Below are positions 12,281-23,284 of a stretch of DNA of 64,000 nucleotides, in pieces (position 1 is the first letter of the stretch; the number at the start of each line of letters is the position of its first letter). Below the pieces are notes generated by a model. It had not been told where the DNA came from. It saw only the letters and a program-made list of their open reading frames with translations, and did not search any database. Source of the stretch: Actinernus sp. WN-2022 (lineage: Eukaryota > Cnidaria > Anthozoa > Actiniaria > Actinernidae); assembly GCA_030867875.1 (NCBI GenBank), contig JAOWCC010000577.1:155178344-155242343 (forward strand), written 5' to 3'. Both the position numbers and the translations under genes were made by a program.

Positions 12281-13100
12281 TTTGCACCCCCTACAAGATG
12301 GTGCAAATTACTTTGGATTGGTATAGTTGAATCAGTATGATTCTACATTTTAACTCGAAAAACGTTGCTCTTGGGAGTCATGTATTCAAGGACAGAGTTC
12401 AATCCTGCCGTTACGTTTCGAGTAATTATCTACGTTTTCACTGTTAATATGCGATTGGAATGAGGTTTTTCCAAGCAGTCCAAACACGTAACTAAGCAAA
12501 GGGCTGGCTCACATACTCACATGTATCAGGCTTTCCCCTTCCCGTAGGTAAGAGACGGATCTGTGATCGAGTGCTTTGTTCTCCTATAATGCACTCTCAA
12601 TAGCCAATGAACATGATCGGCTCTTGTACAATGCACGAAATTTGAATATAAATCAAGTACGCTGAGCAGCCAATGAACTAGCGCGTTCTTAGGATGCTCC
12701 CGGCGTAATTATTATTTAATATATTGTAAAACGCGTACGCATTGTAACTGTTTGTAAACGTAATATATAATACGACATTGTTCTTAATAATGTTGGTTGT
12801 ACAAATGTGCCGGGTTTATTAATATGTTCATAACGATTGACGTGAATCAGTGAAAACCTTCATGGCTGTAAATATTAGGTACTTATTGACTGAGTGGGAG
12901 CTACATATATTTGGATCGAGGTCATGACGAACAGGATGAGCGTAGCCGAGGTCCGTTCGGTCCGACCTAACTCAGTCAATACGGGCTACCTGTGTGATAG
13001 AGCACAGGTAAACCACCAACTAAACTAATGTTTTCGATTCGAGGCAATCCCTGGCAGCTTGTTTTTGTGGCGCGCAAAAGAAAAAAACACATTAAATCCC
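12281..13100. other. Region without recognisable gene
   Basis: The only structure seen is an inverted pair attgactgag / ctcagtcaat at about 12886-12988, around a sequence shared with 48845-48970. No open frame is supportable. Confidence 0.45.
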
Positions 13101-13101
13101 G

Positions 13102-13470
13102 TTACAAACTCACCGGTGGAGGGTCAGGAGAGGGTTTTAAAACAAGCAAGTAGAAATGTGATATTACCAAGACAGTATTTCCTACTGAGAGAATATATGA
13201 TTTGTATGTGCTGTTTGGGACTGTGTTAGGTGTCACAAGGAATTGTCCGTCAAATGTACAGCCGCTATGTTTTTCCGAGTCTTGGATTTGTCCCGTGAAG
13301 TGGAATATGAATGTGACAAAGAAGGAATTAACAGTCAAATACAGTATACCAAATGTTTTTTTCTTTTTCCAGATGCCTCTTTTCCAACTGCCTTTCCAGC
13401 AGCTGCCGAGAAGACTGTTTTCTAAAGGTTCGAAAATGTACAGCAAACGGAAGGGGAAGGATTTCTAGAG
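13102..13470. other. Unassigned open frames on both strands
   Basis: The minus strand is open for 114 codons and ends at ccaccg|gtgagt, a good donor. The plus strand has a strong acceptor (tttttttctttttccag) before atgcctcttttccaactgcc. Neither translation is recognisable, and the two readings exclude each other as coding exons. Confidence 0.25.
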
Positions 13471-13786
13471 AACGTTCTACGCTTAAAACTGATAGGATCT
13501 CCTTTCTGTGCATGGTAAATTCTTTCTTCTTCTAGAGAAATGAACATGGATGTCGCAATAACTACAGGTAGAAGCAAAAATAAGTATATACTTGCAACAC
13601 TTGAAAGCGAAAGTCAGTAAACTTTAATCCATGTCGACCGCTAAACAAACCGGTCATACGCTGACTCACGGGTAAAGTATACATGGACGCTCCTGGTAAT
13701 GGGCTCCTATCTGAACGGGACTACTGAGTCTGAGTCTGAACGGACGATAACTGGATCAATCACGGTTTACTGGGAAACCGGCTCCC

Positions 13787-13864
13787 CCGCCCCCCCCCCC
13801 TCCCCCTCCCCTCATCCCCCCCCCCCCCCCCCCCTCCCTCTCCCCCCCCGCCTCTCCCCCCCCC
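13787..13864. repeat. Poly-C-rich tract
   Basis: Nearly pure C over about 78 bases with scattered T, A and G. Confidence 0.95.
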
Positions 13865-14045
13865 TAACCCCACCTGTTTGACCCTAAATATAATGGTTAT
13901 CGATTAATTACACATGTCTACCCAAGGGAATTGATCCCAGTGGCTAAATTAAACTCATAGACATGTATCCAATATATTGAATCGTATGGATTTACGTATA
14001 GTATTAGTGCTAGTGGGAAATCTTAGAATTTGGCAAACATTTGTT

Positions 14046-14344
14046 GAAAGAATGCCAATCAGGATTAATACTTTGGGGCGGCCTTCACCTCCTCAGAACG
14101 TGGAATAGTACTGGCTATCCAAAACAATGCTAACCCTGAAACAATACCTAACCCTAAAACAATGCAATTCTTTGTCAGTACAGTCCAAATGGGGTCCAAC
14201 AAAAATGCAAGATTTTGAGAGGTGAAGGGCTGCTGAATGCTTTGTGAGCTTGAACAATAGAAAAAACCGGTTACAATCGCCATTTTCGTACTGTGTTCAA
14301 TGTAAACACGGCTCGACAAGTATTAATCCTGATTGCATTCTTTA
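14046..14344. mobile_element. ~300-bp element with 27-bp inverted ends and an internal open frame
   Basis: Left end aaagaatgccaatcaggatt and its right counterpart (aatcctgattgcattcttt) are near-perfect inverted repeats of about 27 bp. Almost the whole interior is one minus-strand open frame, whose stop codon lies in the left repeat. Confidence 0.6.
14065..14283 (-). CDS. 72-aa predicted membrane protein, unassigned
   Basis: Begins MAIVTGFFYCSSSQSIQQPF. It has one hydrophobic segment (about residues 41-61, CIVLGLGIVSGLALFWIAS) and a charged tail PRSEEVKAAPKY. I do not recognise it. It fits exactly between inverted repeats (14046-14344), so it may be a transposon passenger, a retrocopy or a fortuitous frame. 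The start is the first ATG; the frame is open a few codons further upstream. Confidence 0.3.
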   Translation of the reverse strand: MAIVTGFFYCSSSQSIQQPFTSQNLAFLLDPIWTVLTKNCIVLGLGIVSGLALFWIASTIPRSEEVKAAPKY

Positions 14345-14523
14345 AGCTGATTTTAATAAAACGAAAAAGAAAGTGAGATCAGAAGAGTGGAGTTTGTTGT
14401 CATACTCAGTACAATTGCATGTACATAGCTATTTTGCGTTAATGTATAATGTTTTTGATAATGATTATAATACCAATAATTAATACATAATCTTAATACT
14501 TTATACTTTCAATTCCGCTTCAG

Positions 14524-14752
14524 AGTGCATTTTACATTCTTCATTTACTTACTCTTCAACTTGCCGACTGTGTTCCTCTACACTCGAACCTACCCTTCTC
14601 TCCCATCGGAGAAAAATGATGATTTTGATTTTCATAACGATCCTACCCGTACCACAAGGAAACATGTGAACGACCTTACTGTACTAGGAAGGTTTCGTGG
14701 CCTCGGAGACCCAATAAAAGATATGCATTCCTTCCACGGAGAAGTCAGCTAG
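14524..14752 (+). CDS. Possible terminal exon, unassigned
   Basis: An acceptor-like tract (ttcaattccgcttcag) precedes a 75-codon open frame containing KNDDFDFHNDPTRTTRKHVN and ending at TAG. The hydrophilic stretch looks protein-like but I do not recognise it, and no partner exon was found. Confidence 0.2.
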
Positions 14753-14936
14753 ATGCAGCCTCTTCTATAGAACATCTAAGAGAAGGTCCCTCAAATGTCA
14801 AAAGTAGTCTATGGAGAAAGAATGATTACTCTCTTACTGCGAATGGAAAAAAGGAAAGTTCATAAGGTATGCATACCTATATTAATATTTAAAAAATCTG
14901 GTTTAATAATTGACTCTTCTCACATGGTGGCCAATA

Positions 14937-15175
14937 GACCAATTCACGGTAAATTCAGACATTTTGAAAGGGGTGCAAACGTGGCGCGAAATACAGTGTT
15001 TGTATGGGAATCCGATGGCAAATAATTTCCGTAACATCGAATTTCTGAAATATTCACTGTCTGCAAACTTAGGATACCAGGTGAAAGATTAACTGATCCA
15101 AATTTGAGGGATGTAGCGTGCAATCGTGTTTTCAGTTTTTCATACAATTGACTGTAAATTTTCCTATGGACTTTG
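14937..15175 (+). mobile_element. Foldback MITE, family B copy 3, truncated
   Basis: Left end gaccaattcacggtaaattc with ggcgcgaaatacagtgtttg, then gatgtagcgtgcaatcgtgt. The right half is missing and is replaced by a 21-bp minisatellite. Confidence 0.7.
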
Positions 15176-15207
15176 ACTCGTTACAGCCCGCCGGGGCGAG
15201 CATGGGA

Positions 15208-15278
15208 TGATGCGAGTTGAAAAGTGCGAGTTGCGAGTTGAAAAGTGCGAGTTGCGAGTTGAAAAGTGCGAGTTGCAA
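15208..15278. repeat. 21-bp minisatellite
   Basis: Three and a half copies of gcgagttgaaaagtgcgagt. A reverse-complement block of the same unit lies at 17197-17256. Confidence 0.9.
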
Positions 15279-15411
15279 GGAAAAGTAAGAAAAATGAGAT
15301 TAGAGTTCCTGATTATGATCCGCTGCAATGGAGAATGCTTTTTTGAGTCAAAAATCAAAGGGAACTCGGGGTTTCGACGAAACGTGGACCCCTAGAAAAT
15401 GTATTTTTTCC

Positions 15412-15992
15412 TACCAGCGCCGGTTTATGCGGGTATCAGCGGCCATCCCGAGGGGGCGGCCCCCGGGCACCTCAGGGGCATTTGTTATAGCAGCCATGAC
15501 AAATACATGCTAAAACCCCTCGGGTGGGGCAGAAAATTGCTGACAAAAACCCCCACCTCCTGGGCAACCTGGACAACATATTATAAGCTAAACGTTTTAG
15601 AAGTGTCAAAAATCTTAATAGTTTTATACAAATATTATCCTTTATTTCTTTGTTCTGTCTTCCGACAGTGGATGGCTTATTTAATCTCTTAATTTGAATG
15701 ATAATGATATGAAATGATATGACTTACCTCAAGGACAAAGAAATCGAAGAACGTCGATCGAGCGAGTCCTGTGGCGAAAACAGCTGAACGTTGAGACAGC
15801 AGATTACGTGCAAACCCCGTGGGTATATCCCCGGGGTATTTTAACGAAAACGCAAAAGCGCTCTAATGCCCCGCGTGTGGGGCATGTTTTTGCTACAATC
15901 CCCTGCTAAGCCCCTGGGTTGCCCGTGGGTTGCCCGGGGGCCGCCCCCTCGGGATGGCCGCTGATACCCGCATTATTTATGCCTCGCTGGAG
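15412..15992. mobile_element. Non-autonomous DNA transposon with GC-rich inverted ends
   Basis: About 55-bp terminal inverted repeats. Both contain gcgggtatcagcggccatcc followed by cgagggggcggcccccgggc, which is itself nearly palindromic. The AT-rich interior has no recognisable protein. Confidence 0.75.
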
Positions 15993-17865
15993 GTTTTATT
16001 TTGTTCTCTTTGCCCTCACAGTTATTCAGAGCTAAGTCCTTTCTATTTCTAATTTACAATATTTCGATTGCAATCACAATTACTTATAAGTTTAACTATT
16101 CACTTTCTTCTATCTCTGATTCTTCCAGAGACGTTTCGTATTATTTCTATGGCGACTCTTTGGTTTATTTAATAGTCATACAACTCTCACGGCCCCTCCG
16201 GATACTAGACCGATGCAAGAACTAAAATGCCCGCGAATAAATCCTACTTTATATCAGTTTAAACATTCCTAACGAAATTGCTATGCTATCACGACAGTTC
16301 AAATTCACATCTCAAGACAATTTCTTTCTTCACTGCGGTCGGCCTTAGCTAGCGCTATTCTAATATCTCAAGCAGTCATATTTTGTACCTTTTTAGCTTT
16401 TTTTCGATAAATGTTCAGTTCCTTTTTTTGCCAGCTAAATTATTTTCTTCTTGATCATTTAAGTTCTTTCCCGTTGTTTCCATCCATTCGAAATCGCCTT
16501 TCCAATGAAAGTCGCCCTTTGTTGATGTTTCCACAGGGGTCCGGTCAGTTTTATAATTTCCTCTCAGAGTTCAGTTTTGCTCGATTTTCTTGTTCTGTCG
16601 CTTTTCTTCTTTGACCTCCTAGTTTGTTCATGTCATTTCCAGTTCGATAAATTGTTTTTGCAATCCGAAAAGTAGTTTATTCAGTTCTGTATATTCGATT
16701 CATGTCCGTATAAAGCCATATCCCATTTCTGACGGTTCTCACGGTTCGTTTTCGGTTCTATATATTAATTAATACTCGATTCAGTTTTCTCCATTTGTGT
16801 ATGGGCGTCAAACAGTTTCAACATCAACAGGTTCGGATTCTAGTTCTATTTCTTCTATTATTCATGCACTCAGTTCAGTTTTCTCGGTGTCCATACGCTA
16901 GTCCGGGTACAGTTCAGACTCTCTTCTGTTCTCGAGTTCGCGCGCTCATTTCTAAACTTCTCGGCTCTGTTCATCTCGGAATACTGATTCCGAATCGAAA
17001 GCTCGTAAAAAAAATGCTTGTTTTTTATCGTTTATCTTCTATCAGAAACAAATAAAATCATGACTTAAAGTCAAATTCTCTTGGACTTGGCTCCCCCTTT
17101 GGCTCAGCCTTCAAAATTTCCAGAGTCTGGGTCTTTCCACACGACAGATCCACTCTGCGACAGATCATATATTTTCCCGCCATTTTTTTGGTAACATTTC
17201 AACTCGCAACTCGCACTTTTTAACTCGCAACTCGCACTTTTCAACTCGCACTTTCCCTATCCTGGCCGGGGCTGGCTCGCTCCATGTAATACCGGGCTGA
17301 AACACAGCTCGGCAAACGGAGCCAGCCCGCATCATGTCGTATAACCCACCACACCACACCACTGATGTGCACAACGTTTCGGCTTCTCGAATCTAAGATG
17401 AGAGATATAAGGTGAAAAGGTCACTGTCGGCTTTTTTCTAACTCTGCGACGCGCACATTCATTTGACAGGTAGCACGCCAGTTTTACACCATACCAGGAA
17501 ACGAGTGCTTGATTGTCACACCCTTGGGAGATATCACGGCTACACTCAGTAGACACAAGTGTAAGAAATACGGTAGGCAGCACTGACACCACAGTTGAAC
17601 TACTCGTAATGTCAATGTCAATGGTCACTGACGAGAGGTTTCAAAATATTTTTAATGTGGTGTTTTGACTGCAATGAGGACCAAACAAGTCCGGTTTAAA
17701 AAACATGTCGCTTATCGAGGTGCCGGGACGCACAGAGAGGTTCTGTTGTATCTGACATCAAACCACCAGCAGTCCTTTCGAGACACACTATTCCCGAGGG
17801 GGAGAAGTCTCGTGTCAAAGTTAGTTTAACCGTCCAAATCGTTCCTAGCACACACAGTTCTTTCT
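15993..17865. other. Region without recognisable gene
   Basis: Long pyrimidine-rich stretch (16000-17060) with fortuitous open frames. 17197-17256 holds inverted copies of the 21-bp unit seen at 15208. A minus-strand frame at 17332-17628 starts with a hydrophobic segment and has several Cys but is not recognisable. Nothing firmer is seen. Confidence 0.4.
17197..17256. repeat. 21-bp minisatellite, inverted block
   Basis: aactcgcaactcgcacttt repeats, the reverse complement of the 15208-15278 array. Confidence 0.85.
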
Positions 17866-18160
17866 CCTGTGATGCAACCCACTATACGAGATGCTCACCA
17901 ACCGAATTTCCCAGCTTACTTTAATATGAGCCACAGTCCCCTGGACTTTTCTTCATTTTCCGCTATCGATAAATACAGTGTCTCATTGAGGAAAGGTTTT
18001 GAAGTTCCTCTAAAGGTACAGCGCGATTATCTGACCCCAATAAAGTGCGAAGTGCCAACCAAGCAGAAACAGATTGAAGCCCTCCCCCCCAAACACACAC
18101 ACACTTCTCCACCTTTCATGTTTAACGTTTATATATTTTCATAATTCATTTCTCTCCCAG

Positions 18161-18258
18161 GAACGTTTTGTGAAATAAACAAAGGAAGTAAGGTCAACTT
18201 ACAGATGTCGACAGGGAAATATTTAGCAATCGACAATTCAGGAAAAATTTATACCGCG
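18161..18258 (+). CDS. Exon of a fibroblast-growth-factor-like beta-trefoil protein
   Basis: 98 nt between a good acceptor (tttctctcccag) and donor (gtaagc). The first two bases complete a codon; then TFCEINKGSKVNLQMSTGKY and LAIDNSGKIYTA follow. STGKYLAIDNSGKIY resembles the TGxYLAMDxxGxLY hallmark of FGFs. The exon enters after one codon base and leaves in phase 0, as the 104-nt middle exon of FGF genes does. No flanking FGF exon was recognised, and a LINE begins just downstream, so this may be a remnant. A different beta-trefoil family remains possible. Confidence 0.45.
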
Positions 18259-18264
18259 GTAAGC

Positions 18265-19520
18265 TCTGTTCTCTTATAATAAGTGTTACACACATTTTTT
18301 ACACACATTTTATTTTTCTATTCTAATAGTGTAATTTACAATCTGACTGGTACGCAGGTAGCTTAAAGCTAATCTAGGCGGGCCGAGTCTTATATAAGTA
18401 AATATACTAATTACAGTTTAAAAGAATAAGTTAAGTTTTACATGTAATGGAGGGGGGGGGGGGGGGGGGGGGGAAGAGAAGAAAAAGGAATTATAAAGTG
18501 ACAAAAGACAAGGTGGCGACTATGTTGATAGAACTATAAACGTTAATTTATGGAAATAATAACTGTAAAATCAGCAAATTGTATTTGAATGATTTTACTT
18601 TTGAAATAATCATGGATGTATCAATATATGTATCTTCTAATTTGAGGTTATTAACTAGTATTTTGTTAAGTTCTATTTTAAATGCTTTTTTTGGAAGATT
18701 TCTGAGATAACATGGTATCTCATTCCATAGTTTTGCTCCAATTCTAGAGAAGGCGTTTTTTTTGTATTTCAAGTCTAGAGCTTTTAATATTGAAATTGTT
18801 GGATGTAGAGGAACGTGTATTATAAGAATGGATACTGGAGGTGTTTACGAATACATTAAAAATACTTATTGGTGCTGAGTTATTTCTGACATCCTACATC
18901 AAGTTAGATAGTGACTCATAGTATAAAAAGTTTACAGGCATATATTAGCATTAATGAAAATGTCTTAGTTTCGCGATTAACCCTACTGTTTTGCTATTTT
19001 TTTACAGCAATATGATCAATATGATGCTTCCAGGATAAATTATTGTCAATTAACACTCCGAGATATTTCACATAGTCTTTACATTCCAAGGGAACGTTCT
19101 TATTCTGTTCATTATCGAATATACTTATTTTAGGTTGATAGTTAAGTTTATTTTGATAGGGACGAAATGTAAGAAAATTAGATTTTTTTATGTTGAGGGT
19201 TAATTTATTTGCGGTTAGCCAATTATACAATTTCTTTAGTTCTCTGTTTACGATTAGTTCCAACGATTTAAGATTTTTGTCAGCGTAAAGTATATTAGTA
19301 TCATCAGCAAAAAGATAAAAGCTGAATTTATCAGAACAGTTTTGGATATCGTTGATATAGAGTAAAAAGAGCAATGGACCTAAAACAGAACTGTGGTACG
19401 CCACAAGTAGTTTCCATTTTGGTAGAAATGTGTGAACCAATTTGAGTTGTTTGTGTCCGACCTTGTAGGTAAGATAAAAGCCATTTGTTTATGGTTAAAA
19501 ACGTAATTAACATTTTTGCA
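18265..19520 (-). mobile_element. Non-LTR retrotransposon remnant (reverse transcriptase)
   Basis: Minus strand. 18994-19440 encodes PLLFLLYINDIQNCSDKFSF and FYLFADDTNILYADK, whose FADD is the reverse transcriptase catalytic motif, then YVKYLGVLIDNNLSWKHHID. 18548-18772 encodes the C-terminal AKLWNEIPCYLRNLPKKAFK. An upstream piece (19331-19513, SYLQGRTQTTQIGSH... GVPQ) is in another frame. Frameshifts and stops between the pieces show it is dead; it is 5' truncated. The style is CR1/Jockey-like. A G run lies inside at about 18451-18473. Confidence 0.85.
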
Positions 19521-19849
19521 TCCTTCCAAAAAAATATGCGTTCTTAAATAAACGTAACATGGTGCTACACATAATTTGAGTCATTTTCTCGACTCTTGCT
19601 TAAGTGCACGAAGAAAATTAAATTCTTATTTGAAAGCTATATTTATATAGGTTTTCGATCGAGTGTCGAAAGTAATTTACAAATTGAAGTTAGTTTTTTA
19701 CAACAACATCCAGCATCGCTTTCTGATTGGCTCTCCGCTATATGCAATTTAAGTACGGACAATGAAAATGTCGTCACTCGCAAGCCGTGGTAGCTTTGTA
19801 AAGTGCGTTCACATTTAAATGTCTGTTAACTTCGCTTCCAAAAACAAGA

Positions 19850-20400
19850 AAATGAGGATTTCACAAGCATTTCATCACTAGGAGAAGTTAATCCGTGAGT
19901 CAAACTTCTTTGTAGTGTGCCATTTGGCAATATTTTGACTAGTTCTCTCAGATTTCAGAAGTCTTGAATTATAGCAAGAACTTTCCTGATCCAGAAAAAA
20001 ACAAGAAAGGATTTCACAAGCATTCTATCAATGACAGAAATTAATCGGTGAATCAAATTTCCTTGTATGCTGCCATTTGTCAAAGCAAGCTTTCTCTCGG
20101 CGCCGTAATTAGAAGTGTTTACGTTTTGACTTTCAATGGCCTTTTTCGACTCGAAAGCAGTTTATAACGCACTCATTTGAAGCTAAGTGCTTCGTCGTTG
20201 TAAAAAAACAAATCGCATACATTTTTCCATTGTCCGCGTACTCGTATTGATCATTTAAATGCGGACGCCATAAAATGTCCAAAACTTTGCAGTGTGCGCT
20301 CGTTGTTCCACTTGAGTTTTGAACATTTTATTACGTCATTTCTATGATCAATACGAGTAAGGGAAAAATGTATGCGATTTGTTAAATGGATCCACGATGA
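19850..20400 (+). repeat. Interspersed repeat F, copy 1
   Basis: Contains caagaaaggatttcacaagc, tcaatggcctttttcgactc and aacaaatcgcatacattttt. A second copy with the same order lies at 37490-37865. Confidence 0.7.
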
Positions 20401-20552
20401 TTTTCGTCATAATGTGAATACGGTCATAATAGCTATGGAATCACGATGATTTTCGTCATAACGTGAATATGGCCAAAATAGCTATGGATTCACGATGATT
20501 TTCGTCATAACACGCATATGGCCAAAATAGCTATGGATCCACGATGATTTTC
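20385..20552. repeat. 49-bp tandem repeat, four copies
   Basis: The unit contains tcacgatgattttcgtcata and aatagctatgga. Unit starts at about 20393, 20442, 20491 and 20540. Confidence 0.9.
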
Positions 20553-20699
20553 GAAAATCGTCGTCAATATTAGGACTGATACATCGAAAACTAACTTCAA
20601 TTAGTTTTTACAACAACAGACAATGGAAAATGTAGGCGATTTCGGCTGTTTCAACAAACTTTATGAGGTCGCGTCTCGCGCGCGCCTGACGTCAGCATT

Positions 20700-20955
20700 A
20701 TTGTTTTACTTATTGACGATACAAATTAGCCAATGGAGAGCGAGAAAGTGGGCAGTTTGCGTTTGCTTAGCTTTTCTATTGGCTGTTAATAATGTTTTGT
20801 AATTATCAGCCAACCAAGTTCAAACTAAAATCAAATATTTTTTTGCTCCGTCGAGCAATACATTTTCGTTTTATCGAGTTATCCACGATTTCGTTTACTT
20901 TTCCTCGTGATTGGTTCAAGTAAAGTAAAGCAATCGCAAATGACTTCAGTTTGTG
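20700..20955 (+). mobile_element. Inverted-repeat transposon G, partial copy
   Basis: Holds tttgcttagcttttctattg and cctcgtgattggttcaagta, both present in the fuller copy at 54217-54792 and in part at 35190-35480. Confidence 0.6.
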
Positions 20956-20965
20956 TTCAGCTTAC

Positions 20966-21026
20966 CTGCTCCCGTGTCTAGCTCTGTAATTACTTTGGTT
21001 CCATCGATAACGGAGTACAAAGCCAT
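20966..21026 (-). CDS. Possible first coding exon, unassigned gene
   Basis: ATG followed by 20 codons, MALYSVIDGTKVITELDTGA, and a phase-1 gtaagc donor. The peptide looks protein-like and the ATG context is acceptable. No downstream exon was recognised on the minus strand below it; the repeat-rich region may separate them. A MITE lies ~70 bp upstream. Confidence 0.3.
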
Positions 21027-21098
21027 GGAAAGACTGTCGGTACAAAAACGCCTTTCAGACAAGAACGCAGCGTCCATACATGTTCAATCTTAACTCTC

Positions 21099-21362
21099 AG
21101 GCCTACTCCGGCTCCTAAAGTCGCTGAGCAACTTAAGGAAACTTAAGGAGACTTAAGCAATTTAGGGGGATAAAATGGAGACATTTTAGGCGACTTCAGG
21201 CAACTTAAGGCGACTTAAGAAAAATTGAAGAATTGCTTATTGCAACTTTGGGCAACTTAAGGCGACTTAAGCAAAACTGATTATAAGGAGTAACTGCTGA
21301 ATACCCTCAACTTACTGCGATTACATGCGACTTTAAGCGACTCTAGGACCCGGAGTAGGCCT
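21099..21362. mobile_element. 264-bp MITE with 6-bp target duplication
   Basis: Flanked by ACTCTC on both sides (21093-21098, 21363-21368). The ends are inverted: aggcctactccggctcctaa and the matching right end. The interior is made of degenerate repeats of gcaacttaaggcgacttaag. Confidence 0.85.
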
Positions 21363-21659
21363 ACTCTCGCTACATTGTAACACATTCTTTTTCTTCTTTC
21401 TCCACAGTCATCATCCACAAACGACACCAACCTCATTAATAGTATCGCCAACCTATTCAATTTCACAGTCAATATCTATCGAATGGTTAACAACAGTAAA
21501 TGCTACCTTAATGCATCTTCACGCACGATAGTATCGTTCTGTTCGCACAAGCCTTTCGTTTTAAAGTCGCAAATTGTCGGTACTTGCGCCTAGACGTCAG
21601 GAATATCTTTGACAGAAACTTCACGGAAAGTCCGAGTAGAAAACCCGTGAAGACGACTC

Positions 21660-21865
21660 CATACTGAGACACGACCAAGAAATGAAGAATGGCCCTTTTG
21701 CAGGAATGCAATCACGTGGTTGTTCTGGACCGCAAGAAATATCTGACTCATCTATTTAAATTTGTAAGGCACTTGGACGAGATCGGTAGTGTTAGTTTGT
21801 CATCCAGTAAAGTCTTTCCCATGGAATCACGAGCGCAATTCATTGGTTATTGAAGTGATATATCA
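21660..21865 (+). repeat. Interspersed repeat H, copy 1 (left part)
   Basis: Contains gcaggaatgcaatcacgtgg, gacgagatcggtagtgttag and tcccatggaatcacgagcgc. Other copies are at 30605-30850, 33370-33485, 34075-34190 and 45605-45760. This copy is split by a MITE and resumes at 22072. Confidence 0.75.
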
Positions 21866-22071
21866 GATTTCGTATAGGAGTGAGACAAACTACGGCATGT
21901 TTGTATAAGTATTTCCTAAAGTGGTAGGAATGACATGTCCATACCGTTACCGTAACTCTGTAATTATTTGATTGGAACAGCAGGACCAAAACCAAAAGGG
22001 AAACCATTTCAATGTCAAGCCGTGCCGTAGTTATTACGGCCGTATTTGTCCCACTCATACGAAAGCTGCTC
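21866..22071. mobile_element. MITE (family I) inserted in repeat H
   Basis: Inverted ends tttcgtataggagtgagaca / tgtcccactcatacgaaagc, flanked by TATCA at 21861-21865 and 22072-22076. Related copies are at 48970-49125 and, in part, 39670-39800. Confidence 0.8.
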
Positions 22072-22076
22072 TATCA

Positions 22077-23284
22077 ACACGTGATTGTTTTCTGCAAAAA
22101 GGAAGGAGGTCGAACTATGCTTAATAAACCGACGTCAAAGGAGCTATTTACTATCATTTCTTTCTCCTTGTGAATGAAACCTATTTCGGTTTAGACAAAA
22201 TATTTGGTAAAATCACTGATATAAGCTTCACATATAACATGGCTGTTTATATATTAAGGTCATTTATCTCTACCAGTATGTTTTTGTATGAGAAGTGATG
22301 CCTCCCTTTTGATGTCATTCAAACTATAAACCTTTATAACTCGTAGACTTAACACTCAAATTAAAAATTATATTGTAATATTCAACTATCCATTTGATGT
22401 GGAATCGATATTCTAAATGAGAAAACTAAGATTCATAGGTAATTTAACCTTCACATTTCTCATCAGAACTACAACTACATTACGCTGAGGTAGAAGAGAT
22501 TGAAATGCCACGTGAATGTCCGACTCAAATGCTTTCTAGCCCGTCTTAATAAGGAATGGCAAATATTAAAGCAGATATCGATTGTAAAATTATTATTATT
22601 ATTATTATTATATAGAAACTTGATTTCGGTCCTTCTGTAAAGGCAGTAATTTGTCAGTATGGCCTATTCCTGGAAAGCATAATCAACTCATTTGAGCTAC
22701 TACTGTATTAAGTTATGTGATATATATTGTATCTTTTTTGGAGCTGGTAGACTCTTTAATAAAACTATATCTATCTAAATACAGGACATGGGACATAATC
22801 AATCAATACACCAACTTCAAACTTCATGAAACTAACTTCAACATATAGTCTTTCCTTTTGGCTGAGAAACTGATTGAGTAGAAAAACTGGACGTCTCCCA
22901 TGGGATGGAGTTTGATGGCAAACAGTGGTGTTAAAACTGTAATTTCCAAGACATTTCCATCCCATGCCGGGAAGAGGTCCATTTTTTCAGTGATAAATGC
23001 GAATGAGACGTATTCGTAAGGGTGTAATCCATCTGTGTGAGTACGGATAAGTGAACAGATACGACAATAAGTATACAAAAAGCAATGAACATGGTAACTG
23101 AAAATGAAGTAAAACTGAGTCGGATTTGAAGAAAAACGTGTTAGGTTGTTACAGAAACTGGCTACAGTACAATGTACCTCCTGGTCGATCGTTAATAATA
23201 CTTTTGAATGCACGTAGATGTGCTCCTCTTTGAAAAATCATGTGTGTTGGCAAGAGAACACAAGAAACCTTGAAAATCACGAGC
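22077..23284. other. Region without recognisable gene
   Basis: The tail of repeat H, an ATT microsatellite (22587-22611) and fortuitous frames at 22771-23213. Nothing else is supportable. Confidence 0.45.
22587..22611. repeat. (ATT)n microsatellite
   Basis: Eight perfect units. Confidence 0.95.

Noticed and set aside
16001..17055. Several plus-strand frames rich in Phe, Leu and Ser
   Set aside because: They reflect a pyrimidine-rich strand; there is no domain, homology or splice support.
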